A stretch of 64,000 nt of DNA from Labyrinthula sp. Ha (Eukaryota > Sar > Bigyra > Labyrinthulida > Labyrinthulaceae): contig JAALGZ010000084.1 in assembly GCA_015227615.1 (NCBI GenBank), forward strand, positions 16,559 to 80,558, in the 5' to 3' direction. The notes beneath the pieces were generated by a model. The model had not been told where the DNA came from and ran no database searches. It saw nothing but the letters and a program-made list of their open reading frames with translations. The translations under genes were made by a program, and so were the position numbers. This document shows positions 37,732 through 49,652 of this stretch, piece by piece. Position 1 is the first letter of the stretch, and the number at the start of each line of letters is the position of its first letter.

Positions 37732-38820
37732 TTATGAAAGTCGCACTAAGCCAGAAGCGTAAATAATAGCTTCTCCTGAAAACTTTACTGGTAAGATTCG
37801 GTCCCCTTCTTTCTGGTCTATATGTAAGTGCAGGATATCAAAGTTTCTAGCTCTTTCAGACGTGAAGCTACTACCTGAGCGTGAGACTTCAACCTCCGTA
37901 TTTTGTCCAAACTGAAGCATCAACTTGGAAGAATCTCTAAACGAGAACGTATGAAAGAGAACTCGTGCTGACGCAACTACCGCAAAGGGATCAAAACCAG
38001 CTTCAACTCCCTTCTGGAAGCACTTGATAAAATAATGAGGTTTATCTTTCTCACTAATAACAAACACAACCAAACTATATCCAACCAGTTCCATATTTCG
38101 TTGAATCTTCTGTGCATACTCGGGTAAAATTATTGGTTTCCTATTCTTATAACAAGGGACAACTGCCACAGCTCTAGACAAGCCTTTCTCCAGACTGGTG
38201 TTTGTACGAACTACGTAATACGGCACAAAGTCTATATTTGTTGAAATGTACCCTCCATCAACCTCTGTTACTTGGTTGAAAGCAGACGCCCACACTTTTT
38301 TTAAGAATAGCTTTTCCATAGCTTCGCTATTAAAGGGCAGATAGCAATCCAGCCAAATTTCAGATCCAAGTTTTATTCCACTGATACCTCTACAAATAAA
38401 ACCTACACCAAGATAAAGGCCTACCTTCTGCGGCTTAGTTAACAGTACAACTTCCTTTATTTTATTTCTAGGGCGCTTATTCATGCGATACAATCTTGAA
38501 AGATAGACTTGAAGCATCTTGGTGGCAACTCCTTGGCCTCTGTATTTAGGAAGGACAACAACGGAATGTACTCCTAAAAGGGCCCCATCTGGATTGACCT
38601 GCTTCATACTTTCCATATTAAATGAATCAAACCTGGTGGCCGTGATATATCCAATCAACGCCTTGTTTAAGAAACACCCCAGGAAGAGCTCAGGGGCGTA
38701 TTCTAATAACATTTGCACTTGTTCCAAAGTTGCAACTTCATCAGGTGGATAGGACAATTTCTCCATTTCAAACACTGTTTTTACATAAGTCAGGTCAAGT
38801 TGCTTGTAGCTAAGTTCCAT
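37732..38820 (-). CDS. GNAT acetyltransferase (AANAT-like) fused to an unrecognised C-terminal domain
   Basis: Intronless, 362 aa. Residues 1-185 are a GNAT domain of the arylalkylamine N-acetyltransferase type: SYPPDEVATLEQVQ, LFLGCFLNKALIGYITATRF, then LLGVHSVVVLPKYRGQGVAT containing the acetyl-CoA pyrophosphate loop (RGQGVAT), and VGLYLGVGFICRGISGIKLG near the end. Stand-alone members are usually about 170-210 aa. The remaining about 150 residues start near RAVAVVPCYKNRKPIILPEY and alternate strands and helices; I recognise no domain with confidence. A faint resemblance to the Rossmann-like anticodon-binding fold of class II aminoacyl-tRNA synthetases is speculative. Substrate unknown; an aryl- or polyamine is a reasonable guess from family. 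It lies head to tail with PIG-Q (189 bp apart). Confidence 0.85.
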   Translation of the reverse strand: MELSYKQLDLTYVKTVFEMEKLSYPPDEVATLEQVQMLLEYAPELFLGCFLNKALIGYITATRFDSFNMESMKQVNPDGALLGVHSVVVLPKYRGQGVATKMLQVYLSRLYRMNKRPRNKIKEVVLLTKPQKVGLYLGVGFICRGISGIKLGSEIWLDCYLPFNSEAMEKLFLKKVWASAFNQVTEVDGGYISTNIDFVPYYVVRTNTSLEKGLSRAVAVVPCYKNRKPIILPEYAQKIQRNMELVGYSLVVFVISEKDKPHYFIKCFQKGVEAGFDPFAVVASARVLFHTFSFRDSSKLMLQFGQNTEVEVSRSGSSFTSERARNFDILHLHIDQKEGDRILPVKFSGEAIIYASGLVRLS

Positions 38821-39009
38821 TGTCTTTCTTTTTGTTTGTTTTTGATGATTGTCATATTATACATATCAAGCTAAGGCGGTGATATTATGCCGGGTTTAGA
38901 GCGGAATTTTATTTCAGTTGTTTGTGCAAATAAACGGTAACAATTCGCGCTGCAACTGCATGATAGTTGATAAACCAGAATATTTTCGATAATATCGGAT
39001 ATCATATTA

Positions 39010-39918
39010 TCAATTATCAGTAATAGGTGATAACCATAGAACAATATCGTCAAATATAGGACCATTAAAGTTAAGGTTTGTTTGGAAATAGTTGTAGAAG
39101 GTATTTTTTAATGAAAGTGGATTTAATAGAAAAGATAAGAATAATCCATTCACAAAGTGTGATATTATGACGATAAGTTGTAAACAAAAGAAAAAAAGAA
39201 AGTAAAATAAAGTTGTTTCGAACAAGAAGAAAGAAACGATAAAGATGATAGATCCGAGAAATATTTGATCAAATTCAAAATGCTCAGCATCAACTCTATT
39301 ACGTAGAATGTTATTTTTCTTACCCAGGAACAAGCGAAAAAAACATATCAGCACCTTGAGTTGTAAACTGCAGAGAGTTTTGAATTGAAAGTGCATAACT
39401 CTTGTACTAACAGAGGCAATAGTAATTAAATCAAACGAAATTGATAAAAGAAAACTTAGCCCAAGAAATTTTGAAGCATAAATAATCCAAACAAGAATAT
39501 CGCTTTTTATAATATAAATAAAAATCATATAGTGAATTTCCTTCTGAATACGGAAACTTGCAAGAGTCATGTTTCTAAAAAGATCGTCTAAGTTCGAGTT
39601 CAACTTGAAACCAAACGGTGCGTGATCTTTCGTCAAATTATCTATATATAGTGCTAATGAATTAGAACATTTAGGTGTAAAATAAAACATGCAATTGTGT
39701 TTCACGTTGTTGTTGTATATATCTTTAAAAGAGCCTAAGACATTTTCTGCACCAGTGTAATACACTAAGGCTTTCTCAAGAATAAAAACAAAAGAAATAT
39801 CTATTGAAATAAATAAAAATATTCTCATAACTGTAGCTAAGCATTTCATTTTTTTAGTTTGATTCTTGAATAAGCAGCGCAGCATACCTAATCTTATTTC
39901 TATCCATTTTTGCAGCAT
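39010..39918 (-). CDS. PIGQ: PIG-Q/Gpi1, subunit of the GPI GlcNAc-transferase
   Basis: Component of the ER complex that adds GlcNAc to phosphatidylinositol, the first step of GPI-anchor synthesis. Intronless, 302 aa. The C-terminal half has the family pattern: LQLKVLICFFRLFLGKKNN, then ILRNRVDAEHFEFDQIFLGS, then a very hydrophobic FLFETTLFYFLFFFCLQ and FLLNPLS. An upstream PFGFKLNSNLDDLF segment matches the PAGLKLN-type motif. Several transmembrane helices are visible (about residues 28-48, 138-180, 225-275). It is shorter than human PIGQ (over 500 aa), lacking most of the N-terminal region. The ATG at 39918 is the first in frame after the divergent CIAO1 promoter; 76 bp separate the two starts. 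Confidence 0.88.
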   Translation of the reverse strand: MLQKWIEIRLGMLRCLFKNQTKKMKCLATVMRIFLFISIDISFVFILEKALVYYTGAENVLGSFKDIYNNNVKHNCMFYFTPKCSNSLALYIDNLTKDHAPFGFKLNSNLDDLFRNMTLASFRIQKEIHYMIFIYIIKSDILVWIIYASKFLGLSFLLSISFDLITIASVSTRVMHFQFKTLCSLQLKVLICFFRLFLGKKNNILRNRVDAEHFEFDQIFLGSIIFIVSFFLFETTLFYFLFFFCLQLIVIISHFVNGLFLSFLLNPLSLKNTFYNYFQTNLNFNGPIFDDIVLWLSPITDN

Positions 39919-39994
39919 CTCGTTAACTAAAGGCTATTTTTGAGAATTCACCCAAAAGCAAATTCTAAATGAATCACCCCATTATTCAAAGAAA
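39919..39994. promoter_or_regulatory. 76-bp bidirectional promoter between PIG-Q and CIAO1
   Basis: The two ATGs face away from each other with only 76 bp between, so both transcripts must initiate within or very near this interval. No TATA-like box is obvious. Confidence 0.5.
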
Positions 39995-41011
39995 ATGAAG
40001 TTGAAACTCCAAAAGGAAATAAAATTGGATAGCGATAGGCTGTGGCATTGTGCATGGTGTGACAGTAAATCTCTTCTAGCAGTGTCTGGTACTGATAAGT
40101 ACCCATCAATATATTATGTAAAAACCGGAAACAATGATGGTACTGTAGATTTCCAACAGATCGCTCATGTTGAAGATTTGCACTCGAAAACAATCCGTTG
40201 CCTTGAGTTTTCTCCAAACGGAAAATATCTAGCCACCGTAAGTTTCGACGCCACAGTTTTAGTATATTTAATAGAGGGCAAGAGCTTTGAACTAATAGCC
40301 AACTTAGAAGGTCATGAAAATGAGGTTAAGTCACTTGCATGGAACAGAGATGGGAGTATGTTAGCTAGTGCTAGCAGAGATAAGAGCATCTGGGTCTGGG
40401 AAGCAAATAATAGCTCTGAACTTCCAGAAGTAGTTGAGATGGAGGATTGGGACTGTCTTAACGTTCTTCATGGGCATACACAAGATGTTAAATTTGTTAA
40501 GTACCTATATTTAGAAAAAGATGAAGTTGAATTACTATGTAGTTGCGGTTACGATGAAACTATTAGATTTTGGAAAGAGATAGAAGAGGGAGAAATTTCA
40601 TGCATTGGTGTCTTCAAAGTTCATGAGTCAACTATTTGGCAACTGGATTTTATTCTTGGACCTAGTAACTATGTTGCTAGTTGTTCACAAGATTACTCAG
40701 TTGCATTAAGTGAACTTACAATAGATTCTCGTGAAAAGAATAAGGTTGCTTTACAAGAGATAAGTAGAAGTAAGGAAGAACGCTGCATTTATTCTATTTG
40801 CACTTCTGGTCAATATATTATAACAGGTGGTGGAGATAATTCTATTGTAATTAGACAATTTGCAGACGATAAACTGGAGGAGGTTGGAAGGATTGAACAG
40901 GCTCACGATACAGATGTAAATTGCGTGAGATGGAGCAGCAGGTTAGGTTTGCTGGCATCAGTTAGTGACGATGCCACTCTTAAAGTTTGGACAAGGGCTG
41001 CCGATGAGTAG
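39995..41011 (+). CDS. CIAO1: CIAO1/Cia1, cytosolic iron-sulfur assembly WD40 protein
   Basis: Scaffold of the cytosolic Fe-S targeting complex that hands clusters to nuclear and cytosolic apoproteins. Intronless, 338 aa, normal for the family. Seven WD40 blades can be followed: HSKTIRCLEFSPNGKYLATV, then SFDATV, LEGHENEVKSLAWNRDGSML, SASRDKSIWVWE, LHGHTQDVKFVKY, VHESTIWQLDF, and DTDVNCVRWSSRLGLLASVS with SDDATLKVW at the end. The conserved LEGHENEVKS, SRDKS.WVWE and HTQDVK.V segments are specific for CIAO1 rather than a generic WD40 protein. It ends in TAG. Confidence 0.95.
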   Translation: MKLKLQKEIKLDSDRLWHCAWCDSKSLLAVSGTDKYPSIYYVKTGNNDGTVDFQQIAHVEDLHSKTIRCLEFSPNGKYLATVSFDATVLVYLIEGKSFELIANLEGHENEVKSLAWNRDGSMLASASRDKSIWVWEANNSSELPEVVEMEDWDCLNVLHGHTQDVKFVKYLYLEKDEVELLCSCGYDETIRFWKEIEEGEISCIGVFKVHESTIWQLDFILGPSNYVASCSQDYSVALSELTIDSREKNKVALQEISRSKEERCIYSICTSGQYIITGGGDNSIVIRQFADDKLEEVGRIEQAHDTDVNCVRWSSRLGLLASVSDDATLKVWTRAADE

Positions 41012-41334
41012 AATTTAACTGATGAAATGTATTTTTTGAAAGTTTAGAAGCTCAATTTTGTTTGTGTTAGAGTTAATTTTGATTTGGTGTGGCAGAGGGT
41101 TATACACGCAGTTTTGAATTTTTGTATTTTTCTCCAATTTTGCTATTTGGTTTCCATTTTTGTAGCGTTTTTTTGGTTTGTTCAATTAGACTATGAAGTT
41201 AAACTTTAGTTTTACAGAGAATTCTTCCTGTTTTGCCCCGCTATTTATTTGAAGGTAACATGAGGCCTATAAGAATTAGTAGTTATGAAGTTATGTTTAG
41301 ATCTCTTAAATGCCTTAGTGAAATACTATTCTAC
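41012..41334. other. Intergenic between convergent genes
   Basis: T-rich 3' flanks of CIAO1 and the unknown nuclear protein; no gene or strong structure seen. Confidence 0.5.
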
Positions 41335-41994
41335 CTATTCTTTCTCAATGAAACTATTGAAACCAGTTTTTCTTCTCTTTGGAGATTCCTCAGGAAGTTT
41401 TTCTTGTTGTTTTCTCTTTGGTGAAGTTGGTGTTTTAAGAGATTTTTCAATAATATCTCCATCTGAAAACTCAAATATTAGAAATTTATAATCTGCTTTA
41501 ACCAAGTTCTCCATCTCCTTATCTTCACTCACAGGGGATCTAACTTCCTGAAAATACTTCGTATTGAAATGTTCATAGAAGAAAGTAGAGTTTATATCTT
41601 GAAACTCTGTCCATCTCTTCTCTACATCAAAGTCATTTTTTTCAACTTCCATAGGCTCAGCAAATATTTTTGTAGATCTTTGCTTGAAAGAACTTCTCTT
41701 TCCTTGGTATTCTTGGCCAAACGAGAATGCAGACTTCTTCACTGGAACTACTGGCTTTATGATATTGTCTAAGATCATTTCACTATCTTTTTGGATATTT
41801 TGAATAAGTTGAAAAGAAGCTCTAGCTTTAGACTCACAGATTGTTAAGGTTTCAACTTCCATCAACTCATTTGAAGGCATTGTCGTCGATTTGAAAGACA
41901 GTACAGGTAGGGAAAATTCCTCAACCCATGCAGCAGTAGTATTAAGAGTATTTACATAGTCAAAAGAGTTAGCCAAGTTTCTGTAAAAGCTCAT
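41335..41994 (-). CDS. Unknown 219-aa protein with basic C-terminal tail, probably nuclear
   Basis: Intronless frame with a good ATG at 41994. I recognise no domain. The tail has two basic clusters next to proline-directed phosphorylation-type sites (KTPTSPKRKQQ, ESPKRRKTGF) that resemble nuclear localisation signals; SPVSEDKE is another SP site. The rest is low in hydrophobics and probably largely disordered. That this is a real gene is supported by a decayed duplicate at 55.1-55.75 kb that aligns over the whole length. It is convergent with CIAO1. Confidence 0.7.
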   Translation of the reverse strand: MSFYRNLANSFDYVNTLNTTAAWVEEFSLPVLSFKSTTMPSNELMEVETLTICESKARASFQLIQNIQKDSEMILDNIIKPVVPVKKSAFSFGQEYQGKRSSFKQRSTKIFAEPMEVEKNDFDVEKRWTEFQDINSTFFYEHFNTKYFQEVRSPVSEDKEMENLVKADYKFLIFEFSDGDIIEKSLKTPTSPKRKQQEKLPEESPKRRKTGFNSFIEKE

Positions 41995-42110
41995 TCTTTT
42001 TGTAGGTAGTTCTTTTTTATTCAGTTTTTTTGTTATTCTTATTTGTTTATTTTAGCACATATGGGTTGGCTATTTATGGCAAAGCACACCTTTCATGTCC
42101 AAAACGAACA
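41995..42110 (-). promoter_or_regulatory. 5' flank conserved in both copies of the duplicated unknown gene
   Basis: The block containing agcacatatgggttggctat and ggcaaagcacacctttc directly upstream of the start is also found at about 55752-55870 upstream of the dead copy, at similarity at least as high as the coding part. It is the likely promoter of the intact gene. Confidence 0.45.
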
Positions 42111-45100
42111 TTAGAATAATATTGATTTCATTTACTTCTCATCAATTATTTGTTAAATTAATCCAATCAAAAAGCATCGAAAAATGAGGAAAATGAAGAA
42201 GGTTTGAGTAGATAGTTTACAGCAAATAATTCCAGAGTCATCCACTTGCTATGGCTAAAATGGTGTGAAAGAAACTGTGATTCCACCAGTGTTCCAGTTA
42301 CAAAGAATAAGAAACTTTAAAGCTACTCAATTAAGATAAAATTAATTTCTACCATTCTATAAAAAATTTTGAGTGAGTTCCCGTGCAATAATAATGCTGA
42401 AAAGAAAAGTTGGTCTGCTTTGAGGTGGCTTGTTTGCAGAATGAAGCTATGCTATTGAACAATAGCGCACTTTTTAAGTATCCAGAACGGGATAAAAACA
42501 TAAGGGAAAAGACACAAGTTTCTATCTATATTCAAAATTTGCTTTTGATTCTTATTATGTTTCTCATAATTCATTCACAATTTCTCATCAAAGGATTCAA
42601 CTGCACCAATAGAAGGTCTTAATTCGTGCCATCGAAAAGTTAAGACTAATAATACGAAAATTAAGAAGACTTTTGTATTATTATTGAGAAAAATGAGCTT
42701 TTGCTATAGATTGAACCCTCAACACGTTTACTTAATAATCATGGCTTAAGAGTACTAGAAATCACAACCAGAAAGGTTAATAATGACGCTGCCAGAAGTT
42801 TAGCTCTTCCCAAGAAAATGAGCACAGAAACCACATGAGTTTTTATAGGTTCCCTCTCTGGATTGCTTTTTTTTGAAAAAAAATCTAAATGCTTTATTTT
42901 CCATTGAACATTGTACTCTTTTAAATTTTCTCTGTTAATGAAGATGTGAGAAAGGTTACCGATTTTCCAAATGTCGCTAAATTCCTTAAGGGAAAGTCAA
43001 AATCTACTTCGAAGTAAGGCTTGATAACAAAACACGTGGATAACATATACTTGCTATACATAGCAAAAGAATAGCATGGAACATTGATTTCTGTAATATT
43101 TTCAGCTTTTGTCTAGTTGAAGAAGACCATGTTACTTAATCTTATATAACCGACGTGACAGGCATAGTAACTTGATTTAAGCGTAAACAGCAGTTCTTAC
43201 TTACTGAAATGCCAAATATAGGTCTATCTTACTTATTTAAAGCTGTTTTGGATTATGGTTGAATTTGATGTAAATCCTTATTCCGCTAAAAAATATTCCA
43301 TTGAATCAAATGGTAACTTCTTTAACTTTCATTAACCTTTTTTGAATTGATTAAGGTTATAATTTCATTTCTGATATTGGTTCTATGATATTATTATGCT
43401 CTCTAATTTGGATCTAAAGATTATTGGCATTTTACTTATGAAAACTCTAATAGTAGAATATGCTTTCTTAAGAATGTTGCATTGATTACGTATTGCATAG
43501 CTCAATTTACCCAGAACAAATTGTAGGCACTATAACCACTGTAATAACTATTTAATGCTGTTTATACTCTGATTCAAACAATAATGGGACACCCAAGAAG
43601 CCTCTCATCCAAATTTTCTGTATGTATAGAAAGTACCATAATATATAATGTTTTAATCATGTGGATTTGAATGGTTAGATGTAGAAAAGTTACAGGTAAG
43701 ATTCATATATAATCTAATCTACAAGATGGGATTACTCGCTTCCAAATTGAAGTATCTTGTATCTACTTGGCTTTTTCCTACAGTATAAAGACTCATCCAG
43801 TGTAAACCTGACTCTAGCTTTTCATTTTATTTGGTGCATATCGCTAGGTACTGTTTGAATGCAGGTGTCACTAATATTTGAGTGCATTGGTTCAATTGAA
43901 GAAGCTTCAGTTACCATATGTAGTAATTTGTATAGAATTCAAGTAGAATCGGGATTTTGAATTTGAATTGTATGAACATCTAACTTCATGTTAGTTTTGG
44001 AGGAACAAATTTCTGGAAGAAGATATTATAATGCTTGAAAAAGTGGTTATTTCCATAATTTAGAAACATAAAGTTCAGAGTATACAACTCGAAATGTACG
44101 AGACGATATGGATGCTAAATTAGTGGATATATCTCGGCTAAAGATTCATAAGTTAAAGAATTGGTTTGAAACGTCGCAAAGCGGTGTAGAAAATATTAAC
44201 ATAATCTAGAATATGTTTAATATATGGCTAAAAGCTCGAAGAATGAGTTTCTATGCTAAAATATTTCTAAGTTGGACAGTCTAGTAAGCTAGAGTGGTCA
44301 TTTCATAAGATTATAATATTTAAGCTTATCAGAAACTGTGTAAAGGTTGTAACATGTGCAAAACTTTCAAAGCAGAAAAATTATAAGATGAATGAACTTT
44401 AATTCCAAATTGAGTAGCACTGTGGTTTACTATTCTGTGATCATATGATACGGGTTCATTGAGGAAAACTTATTAGAAGCAATTCTCAAATTTTAATCAG
44501 AGGCTCTATAGTATAGAAAAAATGTGTTATATTTCTTGTACACTATACTTAACCTAGAAATTATAGAGTCTGTTACTGAGATTCTTTGATGTAGTTTTAA
44601 AGGTGTAAGAAGATTGCATCGGTCATAAATAAATTGCTCTTAAACTTGATTGATAGCAAAAATACAAAAAAACACCTTGGAACTCTGAATCTATTATCAT
44701 AACACTGACCTATACAGTAGTATAAGTAAAATATATACAGTAAATACGTCTTGTTTATTGTGCTTATAACAAACCGATTGTAAATGTTAACTAGGTTAAA
44801 TTTGCGGCGTTTTATTGTTAGTCGTATATCAAAACACCTTTTTCTCCTACAATATCTTGGTAATTTCCTATTAATCATCCAGAACAAATAAGTAAAAAAT
44901 AAAGAAAATTGTAATATCACTATGTTGATAACTTTCCCAATGATAAACTCTTCTAATGTTCGGCTTGCATTGAGCCAAGAATTTTGCTTTTAAAAATCAT
45001 ATGCTCCTCTTAATAGCATTTCCAATTGTTCTGTGAAAGTAATCCACTTAAAGTCTGATACCCACATAATCTCCATTGTTGATTAAATATATCGAGTAAG

Positions 45101-48100
45101 TACAGTTGCTATCAATAAACAAATTTCCCATACCATCCTTATTTTTACTCATCAGATGTTGCAAGAATATACCCGACTTAAGGTCACCTAAAGTTCTTGA
45201 GAGGAATTCTGAGCATAAAACTGCAATCCGGAAATTAATCAACATATATCCTCGTCTTCCTTTGGAAGTTCCATCCAAAGAATAGTTTCTCTTATATTTG
45301 TATGGTATATTAACTCCATCTTCTAGAAAACGATATTAGATAAGTTTCATCCCTTTTGATTAATTAAGTTTTTCTGAAACAGATTTATAAACAAAAAGTA
45401 AATCTTTTGGTTTAAGTTATATTGCAGTTTTCAGTACGTCCATATGTAAAACTGTAAATATAATATTTTAACAATTCAAATACTCTGATATTTACCATTA
45501 TGAACTCGACGCTATAATATCATTTCTTGAGCCCATTGGTGAATCAGAAATTTAAAGCAACCTCGTGTATATCAATAATTTTTAATGTCCACACTTCCTT
45601 ATTTATTTCTAAAGAATATTTTCCATGATATGAATCATTTTACATTATTTGGCTTTAAACCGCTAAGTTAGTCTGTTGCTGTGGACACCCAAATGATTTT
45701 GTTTTAGCGAGCATTGAACGCAATATTTCTTGGATTTAAATGCTTTAAGTAAAATAATCATATTTCTACCCTCTTTCAATATTATTATAAATTGATTATT
45801 AAAGATATTTTAAATACTGTCAAGATCACACCTCCCACTATGTTATTAAAGCTATTATTAAAGGCAGCTTTTCAAATCATTAGATCGTCTGATCTGGGTT
45901 TAGAGCTCCGAAAATAAACATGTTTGAAACATATAAAATATTAAGAAGTAAATAATTAGAAACTTCTTATTTCCAATCTTAAGCTGAATCATTTGATCTT
46001 CATTTTACTCTACTAAAAAAGTGAAGTACGTTGGTTATGGAGCAGACAATAATCTTTCGCAACCGCTAACTCCAAGCTAAGGAGCAAAAATATAAGTTCC
46101 GATCAAACTTAATATTAAATATAAGCTAGTCATCAGTCCACGGGAAGCGAATACTATTGTTACAGTTAAGCATAATGTTTTTCCCAGGAAACAGTTATTA
46201 ATATTCTTGGTCGTACAATCTATATACTTAGAACTCTATCAAGGATTTAATTCATAAGTATCGAAAGAGAGTAATTAGGTCAATATAAAGACATCAATAC
46301 TTAGGTACGCTAAAGAGTAACTACTTAGGCTTAATTCTTGAAAAAAAAAAGTAAAATCAGATATTTCTGTTAAATGTTGATATCGAAATTGAATGCCATA
46401 TCCCTACCATAGTTCATTCTTTCCAGAACCATATGGTTGTCATTCTACATGTGTTTTACGATCATAACGTTTTTGTGTAAGCCAAAGACAACACAGTGCC
46501 TGAATAATCAAAGTTAGCCTTAAACTAAAGTTGAGCAAATACTAGAATTAGCAGAAATTAGGTAGGGTGTAGCATTTATCAGTGAAACCGATTAAGACAC
46601 ATTGGCTTTCAAATGCAAAGTTTACTTCTTCCAAATCTGACAGAGTTATATCAACAAGAAATAATAATCCGCAGAATAACTATGTATTGCTCTTGTTATT
46701 ATTGCTACTACATGGTTGATATCAATAACCTCTGATATAGAAACAGCTACCAGAGAAAATATGTTTTAGTTACATCACTTTGAAATTGATGCACCTGGGT
46801 TTAAGGGTTTTGTGCAAAAAATAGTTAGTCATCGTCATGCACGATGCTCAATCAGACAATAGATAGGAGTTTAAACTACAATAGTATGTGAAAACTACTT
46901 ATTCTCTCCAGATCCAACGCCCTACAGCTTTGTGATCAACTCCACAGAGCTGTCACTTGACTAGTTGAAAACCCATGTTAAAGTGTAATTTTCTGAGCCT
47001 GTATAGTATTTTCCAGGGGACACTCCAGATGTGACAAAAACTAGGTTTACTTCACAGTAGATGAAGAATTAGAATCATAAAAACTTTATGAAGATTGTCC
47101 CTATTTATTGTCGATGGGTTTCAGTGCATGTCACTATAGATATTCAGGTAAGTAACATCCTGAAAGAAAATAAAAAGTGACATCAGTTATGGAAACGTTT
47201 TGTTGTGATTGTTTATTCTAACACTTCAGGACTTGGTCTAAAATTCTTATATGCTGTACTAAAGATTTCAAAAAATCTTATAATTCACCTGGAATCATAG
47301 TATAGTTTTGAAAACCACCTGGAATAAAATTCTGACTTTTCTAGGTCGAACAAGTAAACGCGCAAATATATATCCTACCTATGATTCACCATCCTTTCAT
47401 CGCGTAACTCTATCTGGAATAAATATATCTCCGAAAGAGTAGCAATCACTGAAGTGATCTATTAATACTTCAATCTCACCCTTCATCAACAAATTCAAAC
47501 TGAGAAGTTAGGTAACACAAAGAAAACCACTCCCTATAAGCTGGAGATGTCAACACCCTATGATCACTTGATCAGGTCAACAACCGGTTAAAATACCACA
47601 ACTAGGGGTTTGATTTTATTTGTTGATAACTTATCAACCAATTTTTTGCTAAAGTTTTGTTTATCAATGAGGCTTAATAATAATAAAACTATTTTCATTG
47701 GTTATGTATAGTTGATTTATTATGATTACAAGGTTGATCTGTATGGTCATATGACCTCGGGTCAAATGAAGAATTTATAATGGCTTGACCGTATCAAAAC
47801 CTACATAGAATGGCAATTGGCCATGGAATAGGCCAAAAAAGGGTACAGTTTGTTTACAGAGACCATTTTCTGAAAATTTTTATATGGTGCAAAGATTATA
47901 TAAATATTTCTTGACCATTTCAACCAAGACCGAGTGGCGTTGTCTTACAATGGTTTTCATTTGTTAAGCAAAATAAAATCAGATTCATTGAATATGAAGC
48001 AAAATCGGAATTCACTAATTGCTGACGAGAATCAAAGAAATTATATAGTAGTCTTTGATAAATATAATCAAATCCCAATGCATAAGAAAAAGCAAATTGA

Positions 48101-49652
48101 AAAACTCAGATCTCGGGTCAACTTACCTACGCCTGAGAAATGAAAAGAATATGAGGAGAATAGTGCACTTGCTCTTCTCCTTAACACACAAAAAACAGGG
48201 ATTATAGTTAATTCCCTCCCCACAAAACAAATTTAACCACTTGGTTTCACACATTTGTACCTTCAACGTTACCTCACTGACATTTCTCTTAGAATATGTC
48301 AGTTGAGGAGGAAACATCAAAAACCATGTAGAAATCATTATGAAACACCCTCCTAATTACCTTCTTGTAATGATTTGTTTCATTACTGGGTTTTAGATGG
48401 AGTGTTCTAGGTTAAATATCTCTTTTAACAGTCTCTTTGTGTGTTATTTACTTTGCATTTTACTGTCTATGCAGACTTTGGAAAAATAGTTTTTCGATGC
48501 TTAAATATTTTAGTAACTACATACTCGAAATGGTTTGATCATATTAAGATTGACCCAAATAGTGTAGCAGTTGTACTAGAATAACATGATTAACTGTTCC
48601 ATATCGGGATAGAAAGCTTCCCTGTAACCCTTATGTTTCAAAGGTCTTTAGCCAACCACTTTTGAAGGGTTGGAGTTGCAGTACCTCCGTCCAAATTTGG
48701 GTACCTACCCAGGCTATTTGGTGAGATTGAATATACTGGATTTGGGCAGTAGAAGAGAGTAAAGTAAAATAGGTTAAATGCATTTATATTTAGGCCTGTA
48801 TTATTTCTTGTGCACATTAAAAAAATTCCTCAGTTGTAAAATACTGGAGAGATATTGAAAATATTTCTAAAATCTTTAAGTCAAGCTCACTTCTCTACCA
48901 CAAAAAAGAAAACGTTGAACACATTAGTAAATTGAAGAGAAATTTGATACGAATGAATCATTTTCTCTGCCTTTAGGAAGATTTATTTCAAATGGTTCAT
49001 ATATTGCTTTGACGAATTAATGATTCTTGAAATTTCTTAATAATTTCAAAAAATCTTATGATTTTAGCCAATTTCTATCACTATATCTGTAATCTGAAAG
49101 CATAAAGTACTATGTCACTCAAAAGTTTTACCAAGTATTTTCTCATTTTTTTTCATTTTGTCACTTTCTACAAAGAATATTGTTCCTGAGCAATAGTATT
49201 TGACATTGCTCTGCTAGTGAAACATTTTTCTTTTGCGGTTCCAATTCGAAGTAGGAAATATCATCTTAGAGTCAATTATTTAAATTTAAAGCTTTTCTGT
49301 CTGGCAAGTAGAGTTACTGATAAGGTTAAGTAAAAGCACTTTTCCTTTGTACAAGAATAGGTAGACTTGATCATTTTCAGATAATAAAAGCTAGGAATAT
49401 TAAATAATCTTTAATAAGGATAAATAAACTTTTGATATCTCTTAATCTTTCCTCTTTGCTGAAATGAAATGTGCAAAATTTCCTTCCCATCTTCTGAAAA
49501 AATTCACCAATTATGTAGAATATTTATATAAATTATTTGAGCTAGAGTTGTTTTCTCAAATATTTATAAAAAAGATGTATTAATAATTTTGATTTGTGTC
49601 TGAAAGGGTGAGTGATAAATGCAAGAAGGAAAAGCTATTGTTTACATTGTTT
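41995..49652. other. Intergenic desert, about 7.7 kb
   Basis: The first 300 bp is the duplicated 5' flank. The remainder is AT-rich with no frame that looks like protein; open stretches at 42410-42622, 44597-44920 (-), 47934-48143 and 48123-48338 (-) are short, biased by AT content and have no family. A small hairpin with ggagaa and ttctcc arms lies at about 48154-48179. No RNA gene seen. Confidence 0.5.

Noticed and set aside
44597-44920. Minus-strand 107-codon frame in the 42-49.6 kb desert
   Set aside because: Composition (Phe, Tyr, Ile, Lys, Asn) is what AT-rich non-coding DNA gives; no motifs.
47934-48338. Two short opposing frames near 48.1 kb
   Set aside because: Both under 72 codons, one starting with GTG, no family; the ggagaa/ttctcc hairpin between them is too short to mean much.
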